NCBI GenBank assembly: GCA_026874595.1
Contig: CM049308.1
Span: 19,941,867-20,005,866 of the forward strand
Reading direction: 5' to 3'
DNA length: 64,000 bases
Origin: Sipunculus nudus
Lineage: Eukaryota > Annelida > Sipuncula > Golfingiida > Sipunculidae
The notes below the pieces were generated by a model. That model ran no database searches. It worked only from the letters and a program-made list of their open reading frames with translations, and was not told the DNA's origin. Numbering within the stretch: position 1 is the first letter of the stretch; every line of letters begins with the position of its first letter. A program made the position numbers and the translations under genes. Positions 1 through 12,999 of this stretch are shown here, piece after piece.

Positions 1-293
1 TCCCCAACAGAATAACGTCACTAATGGGTAACCTCGAGGAAATGACAAGCAGATGAAAATGAAAAAGTACTGTGAAAGAAATGGGGTACACTTCTATACT
101 TTTAGTAGAATTGATCCGAACCCTATAGCTTGTACTGTCATCTCAACGTCTTCATGCATTTAGTAAAAAAAAGTTGGGGCGGCGGGCTGTGGAGAATATA
201 TTGTGGAGAATATGAATAAATTACATTTTTTACTGGATCATCGTCTACTGTAATAATAACATCAGTAAATAACATATGTATCCTTTTATTAAG

Positions 294-439
294 GTGACGT
301 CGCCTCACCTGGTGGAAAAAAATACGGAATGATTGTGAATCCTACAATTGGAACAAACCGCTATTTTTCTGGGAAGATCGAGTGGACAGTGGAGGTGGAG
401 CCGGTCTACGAGTTAAACTTCCATCTCGTATACATCGAT
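294..439 (+). CDS. CUB exon A (N-terminal half)
   Basis: Acceptor TTATTAAG precedes 294; donor GTAGGT follows 439. Frame DVASPGGKKYGMIV...NFHLVYID, the first half of a CUB beta-sandwich. It starts with two bases of a split codon and ends in phase 0. Confidence 0.75.
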
Positions 440-3400
440 GTAGGTCATTTATCAGTACAGTCTCGTAGTTTATTAAATGCATTTAAATGCAGAGTATGAA
501 ACATTTGTTTTTCAAATGCAAATGCAATTCATAAAATGCTCACTTGTATTAATAAAAATAAACTTTACGTGTTAATATCATAGATGGCCACTTTGAGATG
601 CTAATGTACACCAAATGTAGATGGGCATCTGATGTGAATTGTTACACTCAATGCATGGCTCTGATGTGAGGTTGGACATTCCTGTTGATGTAATGTGGCG
701 ATGCATAAATTTCAACAGTCTGTTACATATTTTTTTAGCTGATTCTGATATAACTATATTAAAAAATTTAAAACTTGAAAATAAATATAGCCAACTGGAG
801 ATGCTGATTTACACCAGATGTAATGGCCACCTAATGCCAGTAGTTACTGATGCTGTTATGTTATTCGGACCTCTGTGAGCATGATATATTGGTGCATAAT
901 TTTCAACGATCCATTAAATATCTTGGTACAATACACTTTTAAACATATTCAAGGCAAAAATAAACAAAAGCTTATGTTACAATTTGGCAAGTCTTTTATG
1001 AAAAATCACTATGTTTAAAATATATCAATAAAATTTAAGGAAAGCCGACTCCATTTGTATTTTTGGTAACCAAATAGAGTTCAAATGTGAATGCATTTGA
1101 AAGTGCAGTTGCAAATGCATTTGAATTTGATATGTTTTATTGCATTTGAAATTATTAATTGCATTATAATTTGTATTTGCATTTGATTAATTTGAAGAAT
1201 TTGTATTTAAATGCACCAAGTTGCATTAAAACCCAACCGAACCCTGTTAAAGGGACCTATTTAAATATTAGGTAAATTAAATATACATGCAATATTATGC
1301 TTTTTTAAAATGTATCTGTCAATATTTCGTTCTAAAACCGTTTGGTTACTAATGACCTCGAGTGGAAAAAAGGCTTTCTTCGGGCACGATCAGTTGAGTA
1401 TTCACTTGTAAAATTGCATTATTACCTCAAAATCCTTTAAAAATTTCCTTTGATAAGAATATTTGTTTTGGACTCGGAAATGGACGCGGTCCATATGACT
1501 CGGACTCGAAGAAGGTGGAACCTCAAGAACTTGGACTTGGACTCGAGTGGCCTGGACATGGACTTTCACTCGGACTCGGATGGTGTGAAATAGAGTATAT
1601 CTCTGCTTTTAACATTGTTTGATATCCTAGGCATAGTCACTATACAACGCTCTACGACAGGTTCAATAAGTTCTAACAGTTTCCCTTTTCCAGAAATCTG
1701 GCTTAATGTATTGTCCACTTTAATTTAGATCGTTTCATCGGCGGAATGTAAACAGGACTATCTTGCTGTATACAAAGGCTTAACTAGCCCCCTCCCAGAA
1801 CAGAAGCTATGTGGAAGACTAACTGCTGTCAGCTTTACGGTCAAGAGCGAGAAGGCTAAGGTAGTGTTCCTTGCCGTTGAGCCTGAAAACGTCGGTACGG
1901 GATTCGCTCTTTACTACGAGGCCGGTGAGTCACACAACCACTACCTACTTCACACTGTCTGAAGATCCTACTTTTCTTGCTTTTTCCTATATCTTTATGT
2001 CTCTGTCCTTTTTTTCCTACTTTTCCGTCATAACAATGTCTCTGTCCTGTTTTCCCTACTTTTCCGTCATACCAATGTCTCTGTCCTGTTTCCCTACTTT
2101 TCCGTCATACCAATGTCTCTGACCTGTTTTCCCTACTTTTCCGTCATACCAATGTCTCTGTCCTGTTTTCCATACTTTTCCGTCATAACAGTGTCTCTGT
2201 CCTGTTTTCTCTACTTTTCCGTCATAACAGTGTCTCTGTCCCGTTTTCCCTACTTTTCCGTCATAACAATGTCTCTGTCCTGTTTTCCCTACTTGTTTTT
2301 CAAAGAAATGTCTCTGTCCTGTTTTCCCTACTTTTCCGTCATAACAGTGTCTCTGTCCTGTTTTCCCTACTTGTCCGTCATAACAGTGTCTCTGTCCTCT
2401 CCCTACTTTTCCGTCATAACAATGTCTCTGTCCTGTTTCCCCCACTTTTCCGTCATACCAATGTCTCTGTCCTGTTTTCCCGACTTTTCCGTCATAACAG
2501 TGTCTCTGTCCTGTTTTCCTACTTTTCCGTCATAACAGTGTCTCTGTCCTGTTTTCCGTACTTTTCCGTCATAACAATGTCTCTGCCCTGTTTTCCCTAC
2601 TTTTCCGTCATACCAATGTCTCTGTCCTGTTTTCCCTACTTTTCCGTCATACCAATGTCTCTGTCCTGTTTTCCCTACTTTTCCGTCATACCAATGTCTC
2701 TGTCCTGTTTTCCTACTTGTTTTTCAAAGAAATGTCTCTGTCCTGTTTTCCCTACTTTTCCGTCATAACAGTGTCTCTGTCCTGTTTTCCCCTACTTTTC
2801 CGTCATACCAATGTCTCTGTCCTGTTTTCCCTATTTGTTCTTAAAAGAAATGTCTCTGTCCTGTTCTTCCTACTTTTCATTCAAAACATGTTTTGATACT
2901 TTTATGATTGCTTTGTTTCGTGCAATTTTAAAATGTTATGAATTACTGTCAAAGTGTACATCTGTTGTTATAAATAAACTGTTACGGGCAATTGATTTGA
3001 AACACTGTAAAAGAGAGAACAAAAGAAAACTTTGGCCTTCTATCCACTCTGCATGCATTATTTTTTTTATCAAGAATGAGAAGATTAATTTTGTTACGTG
3101 CATGGTTCCAGCCGTACCAAGAATTTTATAGTTGTTAAACCTTCTTAGCCATACTTAATAAAACTTTTTCTCTTTTGTTTTCCTATTTTGTTGTCATGTG
3201 TATTCTGCAACTTCAGTTCTCCGTTTTTCCTACCTTTCAATGAAGGTGTACTGGGGAAACGTATTTGTTTAATTTGTTAACGGATTACAAACCTTTACAT
3301 AAAAGATAACGAACTTAAAGGCATCTAATGGTAAAACTACAATACACTAAATCCCATGGCTGTAAAAATTTCCTCAGTCGTCTGGATAGAAGGTTTTAAC

Positions 3401-6400
3401 CTATTGACAACAGTAAAATTAATTAAGTGATTACTGAACAATAATCGTTTGCAATATTTACGTATGCTTTCCACTCAGTTTCAAGTGGACGACGCGTTAA
3501 TAATGCTTCTAACTTTCCATTGTTAAAAATCTCCGTAAGCTCTTTTCTAAAGCGGCGTCTCAATAAAACTGTTAAAATATCCTCGTTCTTTAATTTTATG
3601 CAGAAGGCAGAAAATGTAAAGATACACCTTAATTGAGGATATATGTAATGTACCCCATGTATGCTGGCATATTTGATATATATACTGCGTGTATGCGGAT
3701 ATATTTCTCAGTAACTATGGATATATCTAATATATTCCTTATCTGTGCAAAATTCCCCTTACCTTGCGATATATTCACTGAAATAACAATTATGATGTTA
3801 TCAGCTTGTGTTGAGGTATCTGATTTTGTACTTTTCCATGTTAACTATAGATAACCAGATAAACATTGAATTCTTAGAGAACCCATTTATAAGGATATAT
3901 CACTTATCTCCGCATTAAGTAGGTCAAAAGCACAGATGCCATCAAAAAGCTTATTTCGGCGCTTTACTTGGTATGTCAATGTAACTAGGTGTTTATTGCT
4001 GTCACTGCAAAGAAGAGTAGGCCTCTGCTGGTTAGGATTTGTTGGCGTCACAGTATTAAGCCCACAATGCATGGCGGCTTCTAAATTACCAGATGGCGTA
4101 GGTATAAATGCAGTGAAGAGTGTATATGGTAGTCCGTTCGAGTACGTTGGATAAGAATCGTGTCAAAGCAAATGACATACTAGTAATCATGGGTGTTTCT
4201 GTGGTAATGACTTCACGGTATAGGTAAAATTTTGCAAGCATGCGCCTGTGAAATTGGAAGGTGTGTCCTTGAAATGTATCAAAATTAATTATAGAGTATA
4301 ACTGTTGAGACAAATGGTCCCGGCATTATCTAACAGGAAGAGGTTGGTTTTGAGAAGGAACGCCTTCTGACAGGAGGGAGGACTGCTGTTTCAAAAGCTA
4401 GAACGTCTATTAACAGATGATAGACGTATACGGTAGCGCCAACGTATTGTTTTATATATTGTCTGCTTGTTTCAGTTTGCGTGGTGAATTTCTACTGGGA
4501 GAACAGTACATTGGGTACAGATATGGTTACGAGGAACGCCATGTCTGTGGGTGTAATGGAATTGTCGGTATGCCAGGAACATTGTCTGAACCATTACCTG
4601 TGTGACCACCTAGTGTATGACGTCATCAACCAAAACTGTACTTTAATGTTAACCGGGTTTTACACGACTCAGGAAATACTTCTCTTGAACCAGACTTCTC
4701 TACGCCAAGTACCGAGCTGCAAACGTAAGTTTACACCCAGGTGATAATTAAGCCTCTTGCATTATTAGCACATAAATTGTAAAAGGGAAGTTGCAAATAA
4801 ATCTGTGCAAAATGATAAGGACATAGACCTACTATCCAGATTATTGTAGAAAATCAATTGATTATATGACAAATAGAACTATATTACACATTTTGAGACT
4901 TCTAACCGCGGTACAGAGGTCCCATGCAGAGATCATACAAATGTAAACCCAAGCACTTTTATAAATCCTTTTTTAGAAGCACCAACCTCCTGTAACAACA
5001 GTATGCGATGGATTGAGATGTTAGGCAGTTATCTCATACTTAGTGCACACGTTACAGAATCATTAAAAAATGAGTACATTTGTATGTAGAAAATAATAAA
5101 TTCACGGAAATGTTTTTGAAGATGTAAAAACACTGACCACGCATTATGTCCAACAGATTTCATGTTTCCAAGTTCATTTGTTTTAATACGTTTCTTACCC
5201 GATTATAACTTCTGTATCAAGTATGTGGGTGTTCTATATTCAATAAAGTTAACATGGTATATGTTTATTTGACAGCCAATGACACTGTTAGAACAACAGA
5301 ACCACCCAAAACCACGACCGTTATCGAAACAACAACTGAAGAACCAACTACCACTATTGAGAACACCGTCATGGAAACCACGACTGGGGCCCTTGTAACT
5401 ATTGGGCCTGCTCCAACTATCGACATCGGTAAGGCCATGCAAATAAAAAAAAATTGTTCTACAGGTTTTATTTTTCGTGAATCATTTCTTTTGCAAATGA
5501 ATGCCAGATCCTTGGTATAGTTGGGAATTTGTGCTATGTTATAAATTAGAAAAGTCCATTTTTCCAGGTTTGGAAAATGGACCAAACTTTTATGTTGGTC
5601 ATACACGCCTGTCCAAGAAGTGAAGCAAATTTTTGTATTTCAATGGCAAGCTGGCGAAATGCCACGTAAAATTCGCTCGATCGCACCATATGTTGGTTCC
5701 TAGAGTCCGTATATGTAGAACAATATTTGGCCTAAATTATGTTTAGGGTAGTATGTAGCATGGTAGTTAAGGCGTTGGTATGTCCCCGGTTCGAACCCTG
5801 CAGGTGCCGCAAAAGCAAACTATAGTGAAATGTCGACAGAACAACAGAGACTGGCTCCAGTGTCTTATCGACAGGTTATGGTTTCTGAATTATCGCTTGT
5901 CCCGTGCACATGAAACCTGAAATCGAGAAGGCTTAATATAACAACATGCCAATGCCATTATAATTTATCATATGATTTCCTTTACGTCATTCAGTAACCA
6001 GTGACAACAATAAGCCATGCACCTGTACTTTAAATTAAACAAAAAATATGTGAATGGTATTTCAATCGCGTGCGATTTCAAACATGTGGTCTCCCTATAA
6101 TTAAGATAAACGACATGCAGCATAAATATGGGGCGCTCAAGAATGTTATGGTTTGTTTTAGTTTAGAAATTAAGACAACTGTCGTTAATGAAAATTCTTT
6201 CGAAATCCGGACACAAACCTTTCCAGTGAAAGGTTTAAAAAAATTTAAAATAACAAAAATATGTAAAAAAATAACATATAAATCATGAAGGGCATATTCC
6301 TTTAAAGCTTGCTACGATCGGCCAAATATAAATAATTACCTAGCTCTCATATATCCATGTGCTTTGTTTGATTATTATAAAGATCCGCCCTGGAATTTTA

Positions 6401-8902
6401 TTGGTCCATTCGAAGAGTTATTCAATTATTTCTTTACTCTTGACCCCCCCCCCCCCCCCTTCAAAAAACCTTTATTAAAATTGTCAGAAACCTCTTAAAG
6501 ATATCATGACACAATGTGAGCCAAATTTAACTGGTCGCATAGTTGCCTGCTGTTTCCGGTTGGTTGTATCGTCTCCAGTAAATCTCCTTGATATTCTGTT
6601 ATGATTATAATCAAAGCGGGAGATGCCAACTCATAAACGCGATACTTTAAATCTTCCATAATCATGACATCACCACAGTGACGTCTGCAGCGATGGCTGC
6701 AGTATTCCAACAGTTTTTAATGAATATTAATGAATTCGGAGAGTTTGCCACAGCTTGAAGGATTGGAGATGTGGCTGTATACAGATCCGGATCCACATTT
6801 TAATTAGGCCTATAACAAATCATCAACCCAAAATCTATATAAAGTGGTCTTTGGTTTTGAAAAGTTCTGTTATATTTTAATTGTAATTTTAAATTCGCCA
6901 CTGATTAATAAAACAACAGTGCATATCGATTAAAAGACATTCGGACAAGTTTGCACAATGTATCGTTTGATAAAATCTCAGTTTAAAGTTTTGCTTTCAT
7001 TGAGGACATCCCTCCCTCCTCGTAATATATTCTATCAAAATTAGAAATATTTATTTAAACACAAATTATTTTTAGCTCAGTTAACTTAAAGTCAACCGAA
7101 CTATTTCGATAGTCATTTGCCGTCGGTTGTCCGTCCTTCCGCCGTCCGTCAGTCGTGCTGTCCGTCCGTCCGTTAAACTGGCACGTTTTGAAACCGTTGG
7201 ACCGACGAAAAATCTATTGCTTTACTTCAAGACTGCCCACCACGACAACCACTGGTGTTGTTTTGTTCAAATTTAGTATAATCGTTCCTATATATACATG
7301 CCAGAAATTAGGTCATATTGCGTAATTTGCTGTAGTTATGGGCCCGAACAAAATACATGTTGTCACAAATCAGTAAAGATATCTACTCACTTAACATGAT
7401 AATGATTGAAGCTAGAGAGCCTATTTCAAGTATATGACTTTATTTAATTTAGTTTTGATTTTATACCAGAAATAGGATCAACATTTTGTAAATATTTTAA
7501 GTAATAAACATAAATGAAAGATCAGTACCTTCGATTTTGCCTAACTTTGACTATGGCACATTTTCCCCTGTACGTACATTTAATTTAAATTACACATGAT
7601 GGACAAATTTGGTTTTAAGCTTATATAATCTGAAATTTGAAAGGAGTTGATAAAATTTGGAGTTTACATTCATGTTTTGGTAGACCAGGTCAAGTATTGT
7701 TTTTACAACAAGCCCTATTACTTTTCCAGACTGCCCACCATTGAAGCCACTGGTGTGGTTTCGTTCATATTTTGCATAACTATTCCTCAATATATTTCCT
7801 ATGTAAATGCCAGAAAAAGTATCAATATTGTGCTCTTTGTAGAAGTTCTAGGCATCAACATAATTTACTTTGTCAAAAACAGGAAAGATATCACTGTATT
7901 TAATTAAGATTTAATTGTATACCAGAAATTAAATCCGTATTTATCAGCATATTAATATTATATCATTATCTTAAATTTTGCCCAAAATTTAGCCAAAATT
8001 CACTTTGTTCATGTAAGCACGGTTGATTTAATTTTCACACAATTGACAGCATTTTAAATCTGAATTTTGAAAGCAGTTTATCAAAAACTGCAACTTTTAT
8101 CCAAGTTTTTTTGGCAACCAGCTGTCTCTAGGTTCAAGCCCATGATCTACATGTTGAAAATTTATAATTATTTATATATTTTTTTATTTATATAATAAAT
8201 TATTAGATTCTGACAAGTACTAGTTGACACATTTTAAGGTGTAATAAAGGCATTAAGACACTTATAGTCATTAACAATCCTTTTATTTATATGTAGAATT
8301 AATGCAAGTGTTCAGCGATCTATATTTTACTTTAAATGGTAATATGTTCAGTGTTATGAATGATATATTATATCCGTGATAGGAGTTACATTTAGCCATG
8401 ATTTAAATGTTTGAAATTCGCGTTTGGAAATCCGTTTTACCTGTTTTTAGAATTATTAATTCCATTTACACTTTTTTTGGTCAAATGTATCCTTTCATAT
8501 AATTCTTAGGCCCGTCATGTTTTTTCTTCATTGAATTATTATATGGTCTCAGGCCATAGTTTTCATCCATTACAGAGTACAACATATACTTATCATATTT
8601 AGTTTATGCTCATTTAAAATGGAAAATTTTATTTTTTACAACATTTTATTTCAGTTAAAAATTAAATGTGTATTATTATACTTCAGCTAATCTCCATTTT
8701 CTTCCTTTATTCTATATTGACATGGAGGTGGTTATTTTAGCCACAAATTACTGTCACATATACTAATACTTCTAGAAATGTGTAATCATGACAGGCTCCC
8801 GCATCTTGGATATAGTCCATAAAAGTGCACAGTATCGACAAATATATTTATTATTTGATTATCACCAGATAGCAGGGCCATTTCCTCTTAGCTTGATATA
8901 GA

Positions 8903-8951
<49 letters not shown>

Positions 8952-9889
8952 AACAATAGAAATATGCATATTTGCATATTTGCATTTGCTGAAAATTTAC
9001 AAAATTCAACTGAGCGCCGTGACCCATGGGTCCTTTGGTGGTCCTTAGGTCTCATTCTCGTGTACCTCCTTATGCCATAGGTAACGAACAGTTAGGGTCC
9101 CTGGCTTCAGGTGAATATGTAGCTTAAGGTATAACCTGACAAAAACCCTAAATTTAAAATCAATCGAAATGCATATTAGACCCCATGAAGTATATGTGAT
9201 CAAATGGTACACGATTTTGAGCAACTGGTAGCAAGAAGCCTCTTTTTAATGGGCTTATATCAAACTACGTTTTAATCTACTTAAAATTGAATTTTAACAT
9301 TTCGTTTCAAAGAAAAAAATTAAATTTCATTTTTAAACTTGAAGGAAACATGGTAGAGGGGAAAAAAGTGTTGAGGTATTCTGATGTAGTTTGATATTAG
9401 CCCACTAAAATAAGGTTTGCTGTTAGTAGTTGTTTCAAATCTTGTACCATTTAGAATTTTTTTTAAATGTTTACATTTCATATAAAAATAATGTAAAATA
9501 TAAATGCATGCATTTACAATCAGAAAGAACAATAAGCCAAGTTTAAAATGAAATATACCTCGTGGATCTATTATAAGTATAAAATGAATTTTCGGCTGAT
9601 TTTTTTGTAAGGGAATTATGCCTTTATGCCTCCAGCTGCTGCATAGTTTGCTTTATCCTTTTCAGAATATGGAGAGGAAGATGTGGAGTATGAACCGAAT
9701 GAGCCCGTAGAGGCAGAGCACGCAGTGACGATCGGCTGTGTTGGATTGGTTTCTTTGTCAATATTCATGGCTACGATTTTTGCCATGGATCTGACCCACT
9801 TGTTACACGACGCGCGGCAACTCAAGGCCAATTTCAAGTACATGATAAAGATGTTAAAGAGCGATGACAAAGATCCAAACGAAAGGTGA
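294..9889 (+). CDS. CUB-PAN-stalk-TM membrane protein, 3' five exons (5' end outside window)
   Basis: Exons 294-439, 1729-1924, 4476-4724, 5276-5428 and 9666-9889 splice in frame with GT/AG borders and give 321 visible residues ending in TGA. Residues 1-113 form a CUB domain (SPGGKKYG start, ECKQDYLAVYKG, KLCG, GTGFALYYEA end). Residues 115-196 are a Cys-rich PAN/apple-like module (CQEHC, LCDHLVYD, NCTLM). Residues 197-247 are a Thr/Pro/Glu-rich stalk. Residues 267-288 (AVTIGCVGLVSLSIFMATIFAM) are one transmembrane helix, followed by a ~33-residue Lys/Asp-rich tail. The last three introns are all phase 1, typical of shuffled extracellular modules. The second canonical CUB cysteine is absent (GKIEWTV). 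Signal peptide and any earlier domains lie upstream of the window. Inferred type I surface protein; no named orthologue recognised. A further unrecognised exon inside the long introns is possible. Confidence 0.8.
1729..1924 (+). CDS. CUB exon B (C-terminal half)
   Basis: Acceptor TTTAATTTAG, donor GTGAGT. Encodes IVSSAECKQDYLAVYKG through KLCGRLTAVSF to GTGFALYYEA. The Cys-x-x-Asp-Tyr, LCG and GxGFxLxY signatures are CUB hallmarks. Ends in phase 1. The 39-bp minisatellite begins about 75 bp after its donor. Confidence 0.85.
1998..2890 (+). repeat. 39-bp minisatellite (~23 copies)
   Basis: Tandem unit of 38-40 bp built on TCTCTGTCCTGTTTTCCC plus TACTTTTCCGTCATAACAATG, lying in the intron after the CUB exon. 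Several units carry a CTTGTTTTTCAAAGAA variant end. Because 39 is a multiple of 3 the array is open in one frame on each strand; these frames are artefacts of periodicity, not genes. Confidence 0.95.
2891..4475. other. Intron remainder, nothing recognised
   Basis: AT-rich intronic sequence between the minisatellite and the PAN exon, with short GATATAT-rich stretches near 3640-3730. No coding or RNA signal recognised. Confidence 0.5.
4476..4724 (+). CDS. PAN/apple-like exon
   Basis: Acceptor TTGTTTCAG, donor GTAAGT, phase 1 at both ends. Encodes CVVNFYWENSTLGTD..., SVCQEHCLNHYLCDHLVYD and QNCTLM, ending VPSCK. Cys spacing (CxxxC, then C-x-x-hydrophobic-x-Tyr, then NC) resembles PAN/apple or WSC modules; a PAN fold is the better guess. 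Confidence 0.75.
5276..5428 (+). CDS. Thr-rich stalk exon
   Basis: Acceptor TTTGACAG, donor GTAAGG, phase 1 at both ends. 50 residues dominated by Thr, Pro, Glu and Val (TTEPPKTTTVIETTTEEPTT), a probable O-glycosylated mucin-like spacer between the PAN module and the membrane. Confidence 0.75.
5745..5945 (+). mobile_element. tRNA-derived SINE-like element
   Basis: A-box-like TAGCATGGTAGTTAAGGCG (5756-5774) and a perfect B-box GGTTCGAACCC (5788-5798), spaced as in a tRNA promoter. The preceding sequence does not close an acceptor stem with the downstream CTGCAGGTGCCGC, so this is a SINE head rather than a functional tRNA. Body and 3' limit are uncertain. Confidence 0.45.
6444..6459. repeat. 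Poly-C tract (16 C)
   Basis: Uninterrupted C16 in the last intron of the CUB/PAN gene. Confidence 0.95.
7071..9034 (+). mobile_element. Palindrome-headed dispersed repeat (family A), copy 1
   Basis: Begins TTTTTAGCTCAGTTAACTTAAAGTCAACCG and ends CAACTGAGCGCCGTGACCCATGGGTCC, the head and tail shared by the copies at 25.8, 34.97 and (reverse) 47.9 kb. The head is followed by a GTCCGTCC-rich stretch. An internal ~500-bp segment is duplicated (GACTGCCCACCA near 7230 and 7728). No transposase is recognisable; superfamily unknown. Confidence 0.6.
8907..8949. repeat. (TA)n microsatellite
   Basis: About 21 uninterrupted TA dinucleotides inside family A copy 1. Confidence 0.95.
9666..9889 (+). CDS. 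Terminal exon: acidic juxtamembrane, TM helix, cytoplasmic tail
   Basis: Acceptor CCTTTTCAG; entry in phase 1 restores E-YGEEDVEYEPNEP. A 22-residue hydrophobic helix follows, then DLTHLLHDARQLKANFKYM and a charged tail to TGA at 9887-9889. A candidate AATAAA poly(A) signal lies at 10350-10355. Confidence 0.75.
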
Positions 9890-10699
9890 ACGGAAAGTGA
9901 TTTCGGATTTAATTAAAAATTGTTTCACATCCAGAAGGAAGTGTAAACTTGATGGAAATCCAGATTTCTGCTTCCTACAGTATACCAAGAAAAGAGTTCC
10001 AGTCGATCAGCTCGGAAACCCGCCTTGATAGGATATGCTTCATTGACATTTTTATGAAATTAAGATGAAACAAGTGCAAATTATATGTACATTAGTTTTA
10101 TCGTTATAACTCTACACCATGGCTAAAAGTTATGAATGTATATATAGGTACATGCGTGGAGAACAAACCTCAATTGTTTATAGTAAATTTTGAAAGGGAG
10201 GATGTCATCTATGTTAGGAGAACAATGTTTTGTGTTTTTCATTTGGAATTGTATTTATAAATCAAGACGATATAGAAGTTTACAAGCTTTGTGTTAACTA
10301 CTTAATCAAGCACGAAGCCAAATAAGCCACACAAATGCGACTGGCTTGAAATAAATATCGAGGATAGTTTATCCTGGTGGGTTCATAAGCCAACATTTTC
10401 ATACTTAAACATACACACCGTTTCCTTTCAGCGACAGGAAACAAAGGAAAAGCAATCCTGAACATTTTTTTCGGGCATTTTTAATTGTAAAAAGATTCAT
10501 CGTTTTGTATTATTTTTTTTTCTCAAGCAAAACTGAGCTGCACAATATTGGCTTAATGAAATATCGCCGGCGCGATAAACTCGGCTGGCTATGCTTAATC
10601 TTAACTCGGCGCAAAATGGCGTCGGCGCCGGGCTTTAAGATGGAACACAGTGAACATGAAACTGGTGTCAATATGTTACAGTCAATATGTATAATCAGC

Positions 10700-11280
10700 C
10701 AAATCGTGCATTGCCTGATTCACTCAAAAATTTTATAAAATGACTGAAAATTTCAGGCACGTTACAAATTGATGGAAAATTCAATCAGTTTATTTGACAT
10801 ACTGACTGCAATGTAAAATGAATGTGTTAATAAAATGACCTTTCCTTTATTTGATATAATTAACTCTCACAAATAATTTGCATAATTTACATCATATTAT
10901 TGCACAATGTACTGTTTAATTTACTCAAAATTAAGCGTCCATTTAGAGTATGCATATTTCATTATGTTATAATAGTATGCATGTTTCAACTATTTTTTGT
11001 TGTTACTTCTCATCACCCTGTGAAATTAAGTCTTATTATGTGATCAATATATTCAATATAAAGCTCAAGAATGAAGAAACAGGCATAAAGTTTACTCAAA
11101 AGTAGGAAGTTGTACTAAATGAATATGTATTGTTCATAATAATATTGATCATATTAAACAAACAAATATTTCATATCAATTCAGTGAATTAATGTGTCAA
11201 ATAAACTGACCAATATTTCAGTCAATTTGTAAAGTGCCCAACATTTTCATGAGTGAATCAGGCAATTTTTAAACGATTTG
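10700..11280. mobile_element. Inverted-repeat element (~580 bp)
   Basis: Left end CAAATCGTGCATTGCCTGATTCACTCA is matched in reverse complement at the right end (GAGTGAATCAGGCAAT...ACGATTTG, 11251-11280), allowing a short indel. Inner segments (GTTACAAATTGA at left, TCAATTTGTAAAGTGCCC at right) extend the arms. Non-coding; no clean target-site duplication seen. Confidence 0.55.
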
Positions 11281-11283
11281 TGA

Positions 11284-12479
11284 ACGATTTGTGAACGAAA
11301 ACTTCAGATAATTCACAAATTGACTGATTTTACACTTTGACAGAAACATATCTATATATAACTAAAGACCTTTAGTAATGAGCAGCAAATATTTAAAAGC
11401 GCTTTGAGGATGAACTTAAAAGAGGAAAATTCAAAATTGTCGTCAGAGTTCATCAGTTTGATGTGTCTGCTTTTCGATTCTCTAAGACATTCAGGCGACG
11501 TTTCAAGAATTTTACAACTGACACTGTCATTGACAGAGACATATGAGTCATTAATGAAACATTTATTTACATTGTATGCATAATGGACGTTCAAGGCTTT
11601 CCCTACATAAATGGGATGTCAAACATTCGTAAGCAAATAATTCGTGACGTTTTACATTTCGCTTCTCATGGACACCCGGTTAGTTCTAATTGCGATCAAT
11701 ATAACTGTCAGATCGGCAGAGCTTGTAAAAGTGAAAGTCTCACTAACACAAGTGATGAGGAAATAAATGTTTTTGTCATTTAAAACGACTCACGGACTAC
11801 AAATACACTTTCACCAAAAATGCAACCAGTTTAAACATGTTTAGCCACTTTCTATCAATATCTACCACGTGCCAAAAACGGTTCTGTTTTTACTTCGTAC
11901 AAAGATGCCGTTGCGATAGGCTGGATAGCCTTTTCTGATTACTGCCGCCACGGCTCGAAGTAGGTGTTATCGGTTAAATAAAATGCCTATAGTGTGCCTT
12001 GTATTCACGCTATAACATAAAAAGGACTGAGAGTACTAAATGACAGTCGCGTTTTTTGTCAAAGAAATATTTCCCTTGGTCTTGTTAATCTGCTACATGT
12101 TTATAAACTAGAGAAATATATTTGATAATTTTATTTTAAGTCAACAATATATGCAGTATGGGTAATAAACTATAGCTAGGGCCGGATTTATTAGTGGGGT
12201 TTGATTGGTTATGCAGGTTGCAGCTTTAACACACCTTGAAAATGTCATGCTCAGTGAACTTTGGTAAATATACTTATCTGAGTAAAAATAAAAAATATAT
12301 AATTAAATTCCCTGAAAATTTAATAATGAATTTGTGAGGCAATTTTTTACAGCAAATTTTAATGGTCCTTGCAATACATATTGTTGCAGTGGCGTCAATT
12401 TATCTTCAAAGATGGGAGATTGGGTCCCCTTTTTTTTAATAAACAATTTCAAATATATCACAATTAAATAAAATTCATT
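11284..12479. other. Intergenic, nothing recognised
   Basis: AT-rich sequence without recognisable genes. One hAT-like terminus CAGTGGCGTCAAT occurs at 12387 without a matching partner, possibly a truncated relative of the element at 13205. Confidence 0.4.
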
Positions 12480-12960
12480 ATAAGTCAAAAACTAATGGAC
12501 AGATTTCTTTTATATTATGCATATAGATAGACATGGGTTATGGCATGATGTATATATAAATTGGGGTCATGACCTTTCCTATGAGAGTGGCCTTGACCTT
12601 GAATATTGTCATATATGGTGAACATCACACAAATTCATTATTATCTCAATAAGGGATGCATGGATTGGTCCAAAAATCAACTTGACCAAAAATCTTGGAT
12701 AGTGTTGTCATGTACCGGAAACTGGTAGCGCCACCTGTTATTCTTTTACTTGTTTTTGTGCAGATTAATACCCCATCATTGCCACTTAACAGTAGTGTGG
12801 GCATTATAAGTCAAAAACTAATGAACAAATTTCTTTTATATTATGCATATACATATAGACATGGGTTAGGGGATGATATATATTGAAATTGGGGTTATGA
12901 CCTTTTCAATGAGAGTGACCTTTTCTATGAGAGTGGTCTGAAATTAATTGTTGCTGAAGA
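12480..12960. repeat. Imperfect ~326-bp tandem duplication
   Basis: TAAGTCAAAAACTAATG...ACATGGGTTA...GACCTTT...GAGAGTG at 12481 recurs at 12807. The segment includes GGTAGCGCCACC, a one-base variant of the 12-bp palindrome that punctuates repeats elsewhere in the window. Confidence 0.7.
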
Positions 12961-12982
12961 TGGGGAGCCTATTCTTAAAGGT

Positions 12983-12999
12983 GGGGGGGGGGGGGGGGG
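12983..12999. repeat. Poly-G tract (17 G)
   Basis: Uninterrupted G17 just upstream of the hAT-like element. Confidence 0.95.

Noticed and set aside
2056-2535. Long open frames on both strands over the 39-bp array
   Set aside because: They simply follow a repeat whose period is a multiple of three; no start context, splice context or protein family.
5750-5815. Functional tRNA gene
   Set aside because: A and B boxes are present but no acceptor stem or anticodon arm can be folded convincingly; better explained as a SINE head.
11352-11783. Two 66-80-codon frames near 11.4-11.8 kb
   Set aside because: No domain, splice or composition support.
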